Source of the DNA: Kitasatospora viridis
Lineage (GTDB): Bacteria; Actinomycetota; Actinomycetes; Streptomycetales; Streptomycetaceae
DNA: 64,000 nucleotides
Direction: 5' to 3'
Assembly: GCF_007829815.1 (NCBI RefSeq)
Contig: NZ_VIWT01000001.1
Location: 4,307,001-4,371,000, forward strand
Within the stretch, counting starts at the first letter, position 1. Each line of letters starts with the position of its first letter. Made by a program: the position numbers and the translations under genes. Below, piece by piece: positions 18,207-27,315 of this stretch. The notes beneath the pieces are model-generated. The model saw only the letters and a program-made list of their open reading frames with translations, made no database searches and was not told the DNA's origin.

Positions 18207-20165
18207 ATGCCTGTCGAGTCGGTCTTCCCACGCCTGGAGGCCCTCCTCCCGCACGTTCAGAAGCCGATCCAGTACGTCGGCGGCGAGCTGAACTCGACCG
18301 TCAAGGAGTGGGACGCCTGCGACGTCCGCTGGGCGCTCATGTACCCGGACGCGTACGAGGTCGGGCTGCCCAACCAGGGCGTCATGATCCTCTACGAGGT
18401 GCTGAACGAGCAGGACGGCGTGCTGGCCGAGCGCACCTACAGCGTCTGGCCGGACCTGGAGGCGCTGATGCGCGAGCACGGCGTGCCCCAGTTCACCGTC
18501 GACGCGCACCGCCCGGTCAAGGACTTCGACTTCTTCGGCCTGTCCTTCTCCACCGAGCTCGGCTACACCAACATGCTGGCCGCGCTCGACCTGTCGGGCA
18601 TCCCGCTGCTCGCCGCCGACCGGACCGAGGAGCACCCGGTCGTGCTGGCCGGCGGCCACGCCGCGTTCAACCCCGAGCCGATCGCCGACTTCCTCGACGC
18701 GGCCGTGGTCGGCGACGGCGAGCAGGCGGTGCTCGACATCACCCGGATCACCAAGGAGTGGAAGGCCGAGGGCCGCCCCGGCGGCCGCGACGAACTGCTG
18801 CTCCGGCTGGCCCGCACCGGCGGCGTCTACGTGCCCAGGTTCTACGACGTCGAGTACCTGCCGGACGGCCGGATCGCCCGCGTGGTGCCCAACCGGGCCG
18901 GCGTGCCGTGGCGCGTCTCCAAGCACACCGTCATGGACCTCGACGAGTGGCCCTACCCCAAGCAGCCCCTGGTCCCGCTGGCCGAGACCGTGCACGAGCG
19001 GATGTCCGTGGAGATCTTCCGCGGCTGCACCCGCGGCTGCCGGTTCTGCCAGGCCGGCATGATCACGCGCCCCGTGCGGGAGCGAAGCATCACCGGCATC
19101 GGCGAGATGGTCGAGCGCGGCCTCAAGGCCACCGGCTTCGAGGAGGTCGGCCTGCTCTCGCTCTCCAGCGCCGACCACACCGAGATCGGCGACGTCGCCA
19201 AGGGCCTGGCCGACCGCTACGCCGAGGACAAGATCGGCCTCTCGCTGCCCTCCACCCGGGTCGACGCCTTCAACATCGACCTGGCCAACGAGCTCAGCCG
19301 CAACGGCCGCCGCTCCGGCCTGACCTTCGCGCCCGAGGGCGGCTCCGAGCGGATCCGCAAGGTGATCAACAAGATGGTGTCCGAGGAGGACCTCATCAAC
19401 ACGGTCGCCACCGCCTACGGCAACGGCTGGCGCCAGGTGAAGCTCTACTTCATGTGCGGCCTGCCCACCGAGACCGACGACGACGTGCTGCAGATCGCCG
19501 AGATGGCCAAGAACGTGATCCAGAAGGGTCGCGAGGTCACCGGTCAGAACGACATCCGCTGCACCGTCTCGATCGGCGGCTTCGTGCCCAAGCCGCACAC
19601 CCCGTTCCAGTGGGCCCCGCAGCTCAGCGCCGAGGAGACCGACGCCCGCCTCGCCAAGCTGCGCGACGCCATCCGCAACGACCGCAAGTACGGCAAGAAC
19701 ATCGGCTTCCGCTACCACGACGGCAAGCCCGGCATCGTCGAGGGCCTGCTCTCCCGCGGCGACCGCCGCCTCGGCGCCGTGATCCGCGCCGTCTACGAGG
19801 ACGGCGGCCGCTTCGACGGCTGGCGCGAGCACTTCTCCTTCGACCGCTGGATGACCGCTGCCGAGAAGGGCCTCATCGGCACCGGCATCGACGTCTCCTG
19901 GTACACCACCCGCGAGCGCTCCTACGAGGAGGTCCTCCCCTGGGACCACCTGGACAGCGGCCTCGACAAGGACTGGCTCTGGGAGGACTGGCAGGACGCC
20001 CTCGAAGAGGTCGAGGTCGACGACTGCCGCTGGACGCCGTGCTTCGACTGCGGCGTGTGCCCGCAGATGGACACGGCCATACAAATCGGCCCCACGGGCA
20101 AGAAGCTGCTGCCGCTGACGGTGGTCAACACGGGCGTTGAGCAGCCGAAAGGCGCCCATGCGTGA
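18207..20165 (+). CDS. TIGR03960-type B12-binding/radical SAM protein, 3' end supplied by the integrated element
   Basis: 652-aa radical SAM protein of unknown reaction. An N-terminal cobalamin-binding-like domain (about 30-200) precedes the iron-sulfur motif CTRGCRFC near residue 272; a Cys-rich C-terminus (CFDCGVCP) follows. ATG start, with AAAGGG about ten bases upstream and TATCCT as a possible -10 at 18161-18166. In most actinomycetes its downstream neighbour is the TIGR03936 gene; here that gene is at 38.5 kb because a 16-kb element integrated at 20056-20080. Everything after residue about 625 is encoded by the element. The native tail survives at 36279-36388 and differs at four residues, so the hybrid protein is probably functional. 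Confidence 0.93.
   Translation: MPVESVFPRLEALLPHVQKPIQYVGGELNSTVKEWDACDVRWALMYPDAYEVGLPNQGVMILYEVLNEQDGVLAERTYSVWPDLEALMREHGVPQFTVDAHRPVKDFDFFGLSFSTELGYTNMLAALDLSGIPLLAADRTEEHPVVLAGGHAAFNPEPIADFLDAAVVGDGEQAVLDITRITKEWKAEGRPGGRDELLLRLARTGGVYVPRFYDVEYLPDGRIARVVPNRAGVPWRVSKHTVMDLDEWPYPKQPLVPLAETVHERMSVEIFRGCTRGCRFCQAGMITRPVRERSITGIGEMVERGLKATGFEEVGLLSLSSADHTEIGDVAKGLADRYAEDKIGLSLPSTRVDAFNIDLANELSRNGRRSGLTFAPEGGSERIRKVINKMVSEEDLINTVATAYGNGWRQVKLYFMCGLPTETDDDVLQIAEMAKNVIQKGREVTGQNDIRCTVSIGGFVPKPHTPFQWAPQLSAEETDARLAKLRDAIRNDRKYGKNIGFRYHDGKPGIVEGLLSRGDRRLGAVIRAVYEDGGRFDGWREHFSFDRWMTAAEKGLIGTGIDVSWYTTRERSYEEVLPWDHLDSGLDKDWLWEDWQDALEEVEVDDCRWTPCFDCGVCPQMDTAIQIGPTGKKLLPLTVVNTGVEQPKGAHA
20056..20080 (+). 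other. attL core
   Basis: The 25-bp core starts TGTGCCCGCAGATGG and ends ACACGGCCAT; it is identical to 36279-36303. Left of it the sequence is chromosomal. Right of it the gene tail is a diverged homologue of the one at attR, and similarity continues about 20 bases past the stop codon. Confidence 0.85.
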
Positions 20166-20203
20166 CGGACGTCCTGCGCGAGCTGTGTGACGTACTTCAC
20201 GCC

Positions 20204-20254
20204 CTCTCCGACGCCGAGCGGGTCACTCTTTTGGGTGAACTCGGCGTCGGGGAG
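20204..20254 (+). terminator. element-borne terminator for the radical SAM gene
   Basis: CTCTCCGACGCCGAG at 20204-20218 pairs with CTCGGCGTCGGGGAG at 20240-20254 through 15 pairs, one a wobble. It lies 39 bases after the stop codon and inside the element, so the element restores both the gene tail and a transcription stop. It also argues against a short open frame at 20162-20371 being a gene. Confidence 0.7.
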
Positions 20255-20371
20255 GGGGCCCGGAAAGGTGAAGTGGGGGAGGGGCGAGGGCGGCCGGCGG
20301 AGGGGGTTCCCACGCCACTGCCGGGGCCTCGGGAGGGGGACGGCGTGGTGAGTGAGATCGAGTGGGTGTGA

Positions 20372-20671
20372 TGGTCAGGAGTCTGCGCCACTGAGGCTCC
20401 GCCTCCGTTAGCTACTAGGGGCGGCACGCTGCGGCTCGGGAGACTCTCGTAGGTCCAGTTTGCCTAGTCCAGCAGCTTGGCTTCGCGGGACGGTGAGACG
20501 GATCAGCGGGATTCGAAGGCCGTCGATCTGCTGTGCCCTGCAAGGGGTAGCTACAGGAGGTTGTATTTTCCTACGGATCTAGTCGCGGCTTTAGTAGATG
20601 ACCTGAACGGCCCTTTGAGCGATTTGCGAGAACGCTGCGCGTGACCACAGCCGCTAGGCCATACTGCGCGT
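20372..20671. other. noncoding left end of the element, upstream of the NACHT gene
   Basis: I see no gene here. GC content falls steadily toward the NACHT start. It contains a possible short stem (CTCCGCCTCC region) and the NACHT promoter. It separates gene-tail homology from cargo. Confidence 0.5.
20660..20665 (+). promoter_or_regulatory. -10 box, apparently leaderless, of the NACHT gene
   Basis: CATACT ends six bases before the ATG, with no ribosome-binding site in between. No good -35 element is seen. Confidence 0.45.
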
Positions 20672-23600
20672 ATGAAGTTTGACCTCTCCAAGCTCGGGCC
20701 ACGAGAGTTTGAGAACCTCGCCCAAACGCTTGCTGTTGCTGAGTTCGGCTCCACGGTAACGATCTTTGGCCCAGGGCCGGACGGAGGACGCGAAGCAGCC
20801 TTCGATGGCAGCGTGACTGCTGGCGAGAACGGGCCCACTTGGAACGGCTATGTAGTCCTCCAGGCCAAGTACTGCGAGAGTAGTTCGACGCCTCAGAAAG
20901 ACGCCACATGGCTTATTAAGCAGATCCGCGAGGAGATGAAGTCATGGAAATCATCTAAGCGACGCTCAAGGAGGCCAGACTATATACTCTTCATCACAAA
21001 TGTCAGCCTCTCAGGTGTTCCCAATACAGGAGGTCTAGACCGAGTCGCCAGAGAGCTAGATTCTCAGTGCTCATCACTGGGCATGAAAGGCTGGCATATC
21101 TGGCACTCGGAAAGTGTTGGCCGGCTGCTGGAAAAATACCCGGATATTCGTACGAGTTATGCGTCCTGGGTTCTCCCTGGAGATGTTCTTTCGGAGCTTC
21201 ATTCTCATCTGAGCCACCGAAAGCGGGAAGTTGGACGAGCGCTTCAGCGCTATCTAGCTAAGGAAATCCTTCGAGATCTGCATGTTAATCTTGATCAGGC
21301 AGGGTCGGCTGACGATTTGCAGATCTCGTTGGCGGATGTATTCGTAGACTTGCCTATCGGAGCACCCGGCGACTTTCAATCACGTGATAAGTTTACCGTT
21401 TTGAAGCGCCTAATTTCAGCCTGTGATAGGAAAGCGTCTAAGGTAGAAGATGGCTCCCCCAAGGACAGACACAGCCGCTTTGTACTAGTAGGCGGCCCAG
21501 GGCAAGGAAAAAGCACAGCCAGTCAGTTCCTGTGCCAGTTGTTCAGGGCCAAGCTCACAGCTGGGACGCCTGCTGGCCGTACGGCAGACATGGAAAAGGC
21601 CATTGAGCTGATTTTGGAGCATGCGAGCCGAGAGGGTTTGACTCCACGTGCTAATCGATGGCCAGTCAAAATTCCACTAACGCAACTAGCGGATGATCTC
21701 GCCCATGGGCGAGCCAAGTCAATTTTGCAGTTCATTGCGTCTAGGGTGTCTGACTCATCCGACGTAGTTGTAAACCCGCAGGATCTCCGTGACTGGCTCG
21801 GAGCATTTCCATGGCTAGTTTTGCTAGACGGGCTCGATGAAGTTCCTGTCTCCAGCAACAGAGATCAGGTCATGGCGGCTGTGACCGAGTTCATGATGGA
21901 TACAGACGAGCTGGCTGCTGATGTCGTAACGGTTGCTACGACGAGACCTCAGGGATACACAGAGGACTTTTCTCCGGCGCACTATCTTCACCTGGAATTG
22001 AAGCCACTGAATAAGGAGCAGGCGCTGCATTATGCTCGCAAGCTCGCCGTGGCGCGACATGGTGCTCAGTCCGATCGCACAGAGCGTTTGATGAGTCGCC
22101 TAGAGCAGGCTGCTGACGAGGTATCGACTGCTCGGCTTATGTCGTCCCCGCTGCAGGTGACAATTATGGGCGTTCTGCTTGATCGCATGGGAAAGGCTCC
22201 GAAAGACAGATATACGCTCTTTAAGGATTACTACCGGGTGATCTATGAGCGTGAGCTTGAAAAAGAGGGATCGTCAACCAACCTCCTTCGTGACCATCGT
22301 GCTGACATTGACACTATTCATGCCGATGTCGGATTTCTGTTGCAGACACGAAGTGAGCGATCTGGCGATACGGAATCTCGTATTGAGATGGGCGAGTTCG
22401 GCACCATAATCAGGCGTCGGCTAGAGAGCGAGGGGCATGGAGGGGCTCAGCTCGAAGCATTGGCTAAGTCCATCAGCCGGGCTGCAACCGATCGTCTTGT
22501 TTTTCTCGTGCCATCTCGTGCCGAAGAGGTCGGATTCGAAATTCGATCACTTCAGGAGTTTTGGGCAGCGGACGCCTTGATGTCAGGGAGTGATGAGGAT
22601 GTGCGGAGTCTGCTCCGGCTCATCTACGCAAGCTCTCATTGGCGAAATGTTTTCCTATTTGCTGTCGGCAAAGTATTTGCTGACAGGAGACATCTTCGCG
22701 ATTCTGTAATCGCAATGGTGTCGGAGCTCAATAGCTATTCGTCACGCGAGGATTCCGTGACTCGCCGACTACTATTGGGCTCGCGGCTCTCTATTCATAT
22801 CCTGGCGGATGGGATGGTCAAGTCGCCTAAGCATGAGTCTGTCCTGGTCGATCTTGCGCTAGGCCTTATGGCATATCCAGCTGTCAAGGAGCTTGAAGAG
22901 CTTGCTCCGGCTCTGAGTGAGAACGGTAAGGCAGTAGCCCAGGAGTATATCGACGGATGGATCCATGAGGGACGCAGAGCATCTGAGGCCCTCCTTGCCT
23001 TTCTAGCGACCCTTGCGGGGCTCGGGGATTCGTGGGCACTGGATAGGCTTCAGAGGATCTATGATGGCAGCGGAAATGAAATTCGGAGGAAGTATCTCGC
23101 GCTTGGCTTTGAGATGAACTCGACTGTACTTCTATCAATTTCGGCGACCCATCTACTGACGATCCAAATTAGCGATATTAGTCGACTTGCGGCCGGGCGC
23201 TGGAAGCGCGATTCTGGTCGGAGGCTCTCGCTTTCCGGGCTCCCGGATTGGTTTCGTAGAATCGTGGGATTCGTGGAGCATTCACATGACAACAGTGAAT
23301 CGGCTCCGTATATTGTATTGGGCTCCACGCGCGTCGCATTGGGGTTGCAGCTCCTCGGAGGCAGCAGCCTATGGAAAGCGATGGACATCGATGGTATTCC
23401 AGATGGCCACTGGATTTCTATGGTCCATCGATTCAGTTCAGATCCGTCGACATTGGCGCTGGCCGCGGCCGTTTCGGCCATTGAGAGGGCGGGGGTGGAC
23501 ATGCGTTACGACGTACCGATGTTCCCGTGGCCCATTGGTGCAGCCTTGCATGGGATTGCAACTGGAGTTCTCAACCATGATGACTTGGCGGAGTCAACAG

Positions 23601-24538
23601 TTGTTGGAAGCGTCGAGGATTGGCTCAGAAATGAGAGCTCTTGGATTGGCGAAGTTGACCTTAAGGCCGTCACTGGTGAATTCCCCGCCTGCCTTCCAGG
23701 TGCCGACTCGTTCCTTCCCCTTTCTAGCGCCGTGGCCCGATTTCTCGATGGCCCGACACTCGAGGATGTAAAGCAGTGGATTCCAGGCGGATTGGATGCC
23801 ATCTCCGCGTGTTCGGATAATATGCACCGTGCCTATTTGGCCCATATCGTAATGACTGCAGTATTCCATGGGTCCATGTTTTCTCGCAGTAGATTGCCTC
23901 GCAATGTATGGGGAGAAGAAGAGGTGCGGTGCCTCCAGCAGCTCTCGGAGTTTGCGCTGGCATGGAGGGGGCGTGCTGACCTGCGGTGGGTCAGTAAACT
24001 CAAGACAGTTGACGGGAACCTTATTAACTGGCTCGATCAGATCGGTCGAGAGTGGGCGGGAAATGTCTGGGTTTATCGGCCGCCAGCCGCAGTGTCCCGG
24101 GCATGGGTGAGTGATTTTTCGATGACTGGACTTGGTGTTCTCGTGTCTTTCTCAAGCCTAGATAGCCTGCCGAAGACAGCGCTGGCCAAGGTGCGACGTG
24201 AATGGAAAGCTGTCAGGCGTGGAGAAATCACGGACGCGCGCCGGCGTGGTTTGGCGGCCCTGGCAGTCTCGTCATTCGACCCCTGTGTAGATCTCGGGGA
24301 CTTGAATGATCGTCTGTCATCACTCGTTGATGGTGTTAGAGCAGGTGCTTTCGATGTGGACGCGGCCATCGAGCAGATGCAACTCGCACATGATCCGCTG
24401 CAGCATAAGCTGCTCCTAGAGTTCCTAGACGCCCTGGATGAAGTGGGCTATGAAACGTGGGAATCGGCCTATGAACACCTTGTGAGTGACCAAACTAGTG
24501 TCTTGACAAGTATTGATTTTGCAAGTGTCAGGTCCTAA
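20672..24538 (+). CDS. Mrr-like nuclease-NACHT NTPase fusion, candidate anti-phage STAND effector
   Basis: 1288 aa. The N-terminus carries a PD-(D/E)xK-type nuclease signature: GPDGGRE with Asp37 and Glu41, then LQAKY with Gln64 and Lys66. A NACHT-type STAND NTPase follows: Walker A GGPGQGKST (about 274-282), Walker B WLVLLDGLDEVP (381-392) and ATTRPQGY in the sensor region. The remaining about 800 residues look helical and repeat-like and probably form the sensor. This layout matches Avs/bNACHT defence proteins, in which target recognition triggers oligomerisation and DNA cleavage (established for relatives, inferred here). Codon use and GC are unlike the backbone (one sampled 60-base line has 32 G+C), a sign of recent transfer. 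It is monocistronic, at the left end of the element, a common cargo site. Confidence 0.85.
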   Translation: MKFDLSKLGPREFENLAQTLAVAEFGSTVTIFGPGPDGGREAAFDGSVTAGENGPTWNGYVVLQAKYCESSSTPQKDATWLIKQIREEMKSWKSSKRRSRRPDYILFITNVSLSGVPNTGGLDRVARELDSQCSSLGMKGWHIWHSESVGRLLEKYPDIRTSYASWVLPGDVLSELHSHLSHRKREVGRALQRYLAKEILRDLHVNLDQAGSADDLQISLADVFVDLPIGAPGDFQSRDKFTVLKRLISACDRKASKVEDGSPKDRHSRFVLVGGPGQGKSTASQFLCQLFRAKLTAGTPAGRTADMEKAIELILEHASREGLTPRANRWPVKIPLTQLADDLAHGRAKSILQFIASRVSDSSDVVVNPQDLRDWLGAFPWLVLLDGLDEVPVSSNRDQVMAAVTEFMMDTDELAADVVTVATTRPQGYTEDFSPAHYLHLELKPLNKEQALHYARKLAVARHGAQSDRTERLMSRLEQAADEVSTARLMSSPLQVTIMGVLLDRMGKAPKDRYTLFKDYYRVIYERELEKEGSSTNLLRDHRADIDTIHADVGFLLQTRSERSGDTESRIEMGEFGTIIRRRLESEGHGGAQLEALAKSISRAATDRLVFLVPSRAEEVGFEIRSLQEFWAADALMSGSDEDVRSLLRLIYASSHWRNVFLFAVGKVFADRRHLRDSVIAMVSELNSYSSREDSVTRRLLLGSRLSIHILADGMVKSPKHESVLVDLALGLMAYPAVKELEELAPALSENGKAVAQEYIDGWIHEGRRASEALLAFLATLAGLGDSWALDRLQRIYDGSGNEIRRKYLALGFEMNSTVLLSISATHLLTIQISDISRLAAGRWKRDSGRRLSLSGLPDWFRRIVGFVEHSHDNSESAPYIVLGSTRVALGLQLLGGSSLWKAMDIDGIPDGHWISMVHRFSSDPSTLALAAAVSAIERAGVDMRYDVPMFPWPIGAALHGIATGVLNHDDLAESTVVGSVEDWLRNESSWIGEVDLKAVTGEFPACLPGADSFLPLSSAVARFLDGPTLEDVKQWIPGGLDAISACSDNMHRAYLAHIVMTAVFHGSMFSRSRLPRNVWGEEEVRCLQQLSEFALAWRGRADLRWVSKLKTVDGNLINWLDQIGREWAGNVWVYRPPAAVSRAWVSDFSMTGLGVLVSFSSLDSLPKTALAKVRREWKAVRRGEITDARRRGLAALAVSSFDPCVDLGDLNDRLSSLVDGVRAGAFDVDAAIEQMQLAHDPLQHKLLLEFLDALDEVGYETWESAYEHLVSDQTSVLTSIDFASVRS

Positions 24539-24567
24539 TAGTAATTAGAACGCTTGTTGGCTATAGG

Positions 24568-24601
24568 TAGAGCCCCCTCGTGTTTAGGGGAGGGGGCTCT
24601 A
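24568..24601. terminator. bidirectional terminator after the NACHT gene
   Basis: TAGAGCCCCCTC at 24568-24579 pairs perfectly with GAGGGGGCTCTA at 24590-24601. It separates the NACHT gene from the convergent HTH-TPR regulator. Confidence 0.9.
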
Positions 24602-24612
24602 TGCGTCACAGC

Positions 24613-25971
24613 TTAGGCGGCGAGCAGTTGCCGAGCTCGCTCGCTGAAGTCGGCTACCAACGGGTGCTTGCCGAACGGTGTCATCTGGCGCTTGAGGTTC
24701 TGGACGGCGTCGACCGCGCGGGACGACTGCACCTGACTGGTGAGGCTCAGTGTCCGGAGGCCGGCTGCGTGCGCCGCTTCAAGGTCGCGGCGCTTGAGGT
24801 GCGAGACAGCGAGTGCAGCCTGCGACATCGCTCCGCGGCGGGCCCGCTTCTGAGCTCGCGCAGCGTCGATGGAGCGGCGGGCGTACAAGGCCGCCGTCTC
24901 TGGCTCGTCGATGTCCTGGAAGGTCTGGGCATGCTCGCCGTTGAGGTAAGCGGGGTCGATGAAGAGCGCCCACTCGGCTTCGTCGTCGGCCCCCGGGGCG
25001 ACCTTGGCGTAGGCGGTCTCGGCCTGGGTGACCGCGTTCCGCGCGCCCTGCTTGTCGCCGAGCTTGGCGAGCGCCCGGCCTTCCAGCGTCCAGAGGTCGG
25101 CTAGGCAAGCGTTCGACTCCGGCGTCCGCGACAGGCCAGCGCGGCCGGCCTGGGCCAGGCGCCGACCCTCGTCAGGGTGCCCGAGAAGGGTCGCCTGGTC
25201 CGCCATCCCCGCGAGCACGTGCGCGCCGAGTGCCGGGTTGCCGGACTCCTCGGCGAGCCGGAGTGACTGGATCAGGTAGCGCTGGGCGGTGCCGTGCTCA
25301 CCGTTGTCGTAGGACATCCACCCGAGCAGGTAGGTCTGTTCCGCGGCGGCTTCGGCGAGCGCGCGGCGGACGTCCTCGGTGTAGGTGCGGCGGAGCAGCG
25401 GGTAGACGTGCTCGTTGGTGTAGCTGGCCAGCGCGGTCCGGCCGGCGCCGCCGCCCTGGAAGATGTCCATCTCCTGGAAGGCGCCGAACATGCTCCGCAC
25501 GGCGGCGACGTCTTCGAGGTGGACCCGGCGGCTCGGGTCCGACTGCTGGTCAAGAGTGCTCAGCAGCCAGTCGCGCGACGGGCCAACCGCCGCCGCGACT
25601 GCGAAAGTCGACCCGGTCAGGAATGTGCGTCGATCCACGTCAGCCCTCCCTAGCTCCGCAACGGCTTCCACCGTAGCGCCGTAGGACGGGTTGTAGACAA
25701 GTGATCGATCCGGGGCGGAGCCCGCTTCGAGGCCCAAGTCGTAGGTCGTCACGCGGAACCCGAAGTGCGCGGAGAACAGGTCGGCCAGGATCTCGGGCAC
25801 AGGCTGACGGGGCGTCTGGCCTTCGAGCCAGCGCCTGACGCTGGACGTATCCGAGGTGATGTGCGGGTGTCCGAGGTCGGCCGCCTTCGCTTTGACTCTC
25901 CGAGCCAACTCGCCCCGCGACCAGCCGGTGCGGCTGAGCCAGTCCGTGAGCTGCGCGTTAGGTGATCCCAT
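24613..25971 (-). CDS. HTH-TPR transcriptional regulator
   Basis: 452 aa. An N-terminal helix-turn-helix-like region (about 8-60, LTDWLSRTGWSRGELARRV...SVRRWLEGQTPR) is followed by DRRTFLTGSTFAVAAAV and a long C-terminal array of TPR-like helices (WALFIDPAYLNGEHAQTFQDI; ALYARRSIDAARAQK). Such regulators are abundant in streptomycetes and probably sense a peptide or small ligand through the TPR part. ATG start at 25969-25971. It is divergent from the HATPase trio, and a 19-bp inverted repeat lies in the shared 153-base promoter region, so it may control that operon. High GC and normal codon use, unlike the neighbouring NACHT gene. Confidence 0.8.
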   Translation of the reverse strand: MGSPNAQLTDWLSRTGWSRGELARRVKAKAADLGHPHITSDTSSVRRWLEGQTPRQPVPEILADLFSAHFGFRVTTYDLGLEAGSAPDRSLVYNPSYGATVEAVAELGRADVDRRTFLTGSTFAVAAAVGPSRDWLLSTLDQQSDPSRRVHLEDVAAVRSMFGAFQEMDIFQGGGAGRTALASYTNEHVYPLLRRTYTEDVRRALAEAAAEQTYLLGWMSYDNGEHGTAQRYLIQSLRLAEESGNPALGAHVLAGMADQATLLGHPDEGRRLAQAGRAGLSRTPESNACLADLWTLEGRALAKLGDKQGARNAVTQAETAYAKVAPGADDEAEWALFIDPAYLNGEHAQTFQDIDEPETAALYARRSIDAARAQKRARRGAMSQAALAVSHLKRRDLEAAHAAGLRTLSLTSQVQSSRAVDAVQNLKRQMTPFGKHPLVADFSERARQLLAA

Positions 25972-25994
25972 GGGCTCGCACTCCCGTTCGCTGG

Positions 25995-26013
25995 CCGTGG
26001 TGATTCACCACGG
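25995..26013. promoter_or_regulatory. inverted repeat in divergent promoter, candidate operator
   Basis: CCGTGGTG-ATT-CACCACGG is an exact 8-bp inverted repeat with a three-base spacer. It starts 24 bases from the regulator start codon, well placed for autoregulation by the HTH-TPR protein. Confidence 0.5.
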
Positions 26014-26124
26014 TTCAACACCCCTGACAACAGTACTGCTTGGAGCAACCGCGCGGTTCTCTGTATGTGCAGACAGCACGAAACACGCGGAGTTGACTTC
26101 GCGTCAGATTGCTAGGGAGCGGAC

Positions 26125-26571
26125 GTGATCACAACGAGCGCCGTGGCCGAGCGAGACGAGAACGCACCCCCCTTGGTGGCCGAGACCTGGCTGCCCCGGA
26201 GCGAGCTCTCGCCGGCGCGAGCCCGCAAGCTGCTGACCGATCTGCTGGAGCGCGTCGACGGAGGGGAGCGCTTCAGCGAGAACGGCAGGGTGGTGGTAAC
26301 GGAGCTGGTGTCCAACGCTGTGGCCCACGGGACCGAGCGCGGCAAGAAGGCGTTCGTCCACCTGGAGGCCGACGCCGGACACCTGCTGGTCGAAGTGCAC
26401 GACGCCAGCGAGAACGAGCCGGTGCTGCGCGAGTTGGCGATCACGGCCGAGACTGGCCGCGGCATGCAGCTGGTCACCGCGCTCGCCGAGAGTTGGGGCT
26501 GGCGCCTGCGGACACCCGGCATCGGCAAGGTGGTCTGGGCGATCGTCCTCCCGGCGCAAGGGGGCAACTGA
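26125..26571 (+). CDS. HATPase-type ATP-binding protein (anti-sigma-factor kinase-like)
   Basis: 148 aa of the single-domain HATPase_c family related to RsbW/SpoIIAB. N box VVVTELVSNAVAHG (about 57-70), G1-like VEVHDAS, and GRGMQLVTALAESWGWR (about 112-128) are present. Such small ATPases in streptomycetes are thought to phosphorylate anti-anti-sigma factors or to act as orphan regulators. GTG start with AGGGAG at 26114-26119. Its stop overlaps the next start (TGATG). Confidence 0.82.
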   Translation: MITTSAVAERDENAPPLVAETWLPRSELSPARARKLLTDLLERVDGGERFSENGRVVVTELVSNAVAHGTERGKKAFVHLEADAGHLLVEVHDASENEPVLRELAITAETGRGMQLVTALAESWGWRLRTPGIGKVVWAIVLPAQGGN

Positions 26572-26714
26572 TGCTCCGGAGTGGAGGGCTGCGGCGCTGC
26601 TACTACTGCGGCGCCGGGGTGGAGCGAGCTGCGGCCGTCCGGACCTTCCGGGTGGGGCTGCGCCTGGTGGTCGTCCATGACCGCCACCCTCGCGGACCGC
26701 AGGAGCGGAAGTGA
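26571..26714 (+). CDS. 47-aa CxxC protein between overlapping genes
   Basis: Small basic protein, MLRSGGLRRCYYCGAGVERA at the N-terminus, with one CYYC knuckle that could be half a zinc ribbon. Its ATG shares a base with the HATPase stop and its stop overlaps the following GTG, so it is almost certainly translated in a coupled trio. Function unknown; too short for most gene finders. Confidence 0.6.
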   Translation: MLRSGGLRRCYYCGAGVERAAAVRTFRVGLRLVVVHDRHPRGPQERK

Positions 26715-27070
26715 CCGGCGCCGATGGCCAGCTGGGGCCGGTTACGGTTCAGCTCGACTGCGACAGTCGGCCGGCGACGTTCACGCGACTGTCCGATGCC
26801 CTGTCGGCGGCTCGACATGGTCTGGCGTTGCTGTCGGTGTCCAGTATCGAGCGGCGTTGGTTGCAGGCCCTGCTGGAGAGTCCGACGGCGGAGGCCTTGG
26901 CGAGCGAGAACCTGCGCCGGTACGGGATCTGGGTGCTGTCCTACCGGATCGGCAACGTCGAGCATGAGCTGACGGTCCGCCCGGCGTCAGTGGTCACGGT
27001 CGAATCCGGTGCGGGCGGCGAGCGAGTAGGGCCGACGGAGGCCAGGGTCGGGGCGTCCGAACTTCGATGA
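26711..27070 (+). CDS. hypothetical protein, third gene of the HATPase trio
   Basis: 119 aa, no recognised domain. The central part (LSDALSAARHGLALLSVSSIERRWLQALLESPTAEAL) is helical, and ENLRRYGIWVLSYRIGNVEHELTV is beta-like. The GTG overlaps the preceding stop as GTGA. Two hairpins after it (27135-27149 and 27167-27206) end the operon. Confidence 0.65.
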   Translation: MTGADGQLGPVTVQLDCDSRPATFTRLSDALSAARHGLALLSVSSIERRWLQALLESPTAEALASENLRRYGIWVLSYRIGNVEHELTVRPASVVTVESGAGGERVGPTEARVGASELR

Positions 27071-27166
27071 GCTGGGCGCGGCCGGCACGCTTGTCCGCCG
27101 GTCGCACCCTTGAGCCGGGGGAGGCCTCGGGTGCGCCCCGCCGCGGGGCATGAGGGAAGGGCAGTG

Positions 27167-27206
27167 CCGGACCACCCCGAGTCCTTGGCGGGAAGGGGTG
27201 GTCCGG
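27167..27206 (+). terminator. terminator of the HATPase trio
   Basis: CCGGACCACCCC at 27167-27178 pairs perfectly with GGGGTGGTCCGG at 27195-27206. A smaller hairpin (GCCCCG-CCG-CGGGGC, 27135-27149) precedes it. Confidence 0.8.
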
Positions 27207-27315
27207 TGGGCGTTAACCCGGTGCCGATGGTACCGGGCGCGTCAGTGTGCCCGTATGCGGAATGCCATTCGGCGACTACTGGTCATCTGAAGTTCGCGAC
27301 GAACCAGGGGAGTTG

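Noticed and set aside
20162..20371. Open frame of 69 codons overlapping the radical SAM stop (MTDVLRELCDVLHALSDAER...)
   Set aside because: It runs through a 15-bp stem-loop that looks like the gene's terminator, its second half is low-complexity Gly/Arg/Pro, and the equivalent frame at the right end stops after eight codons.
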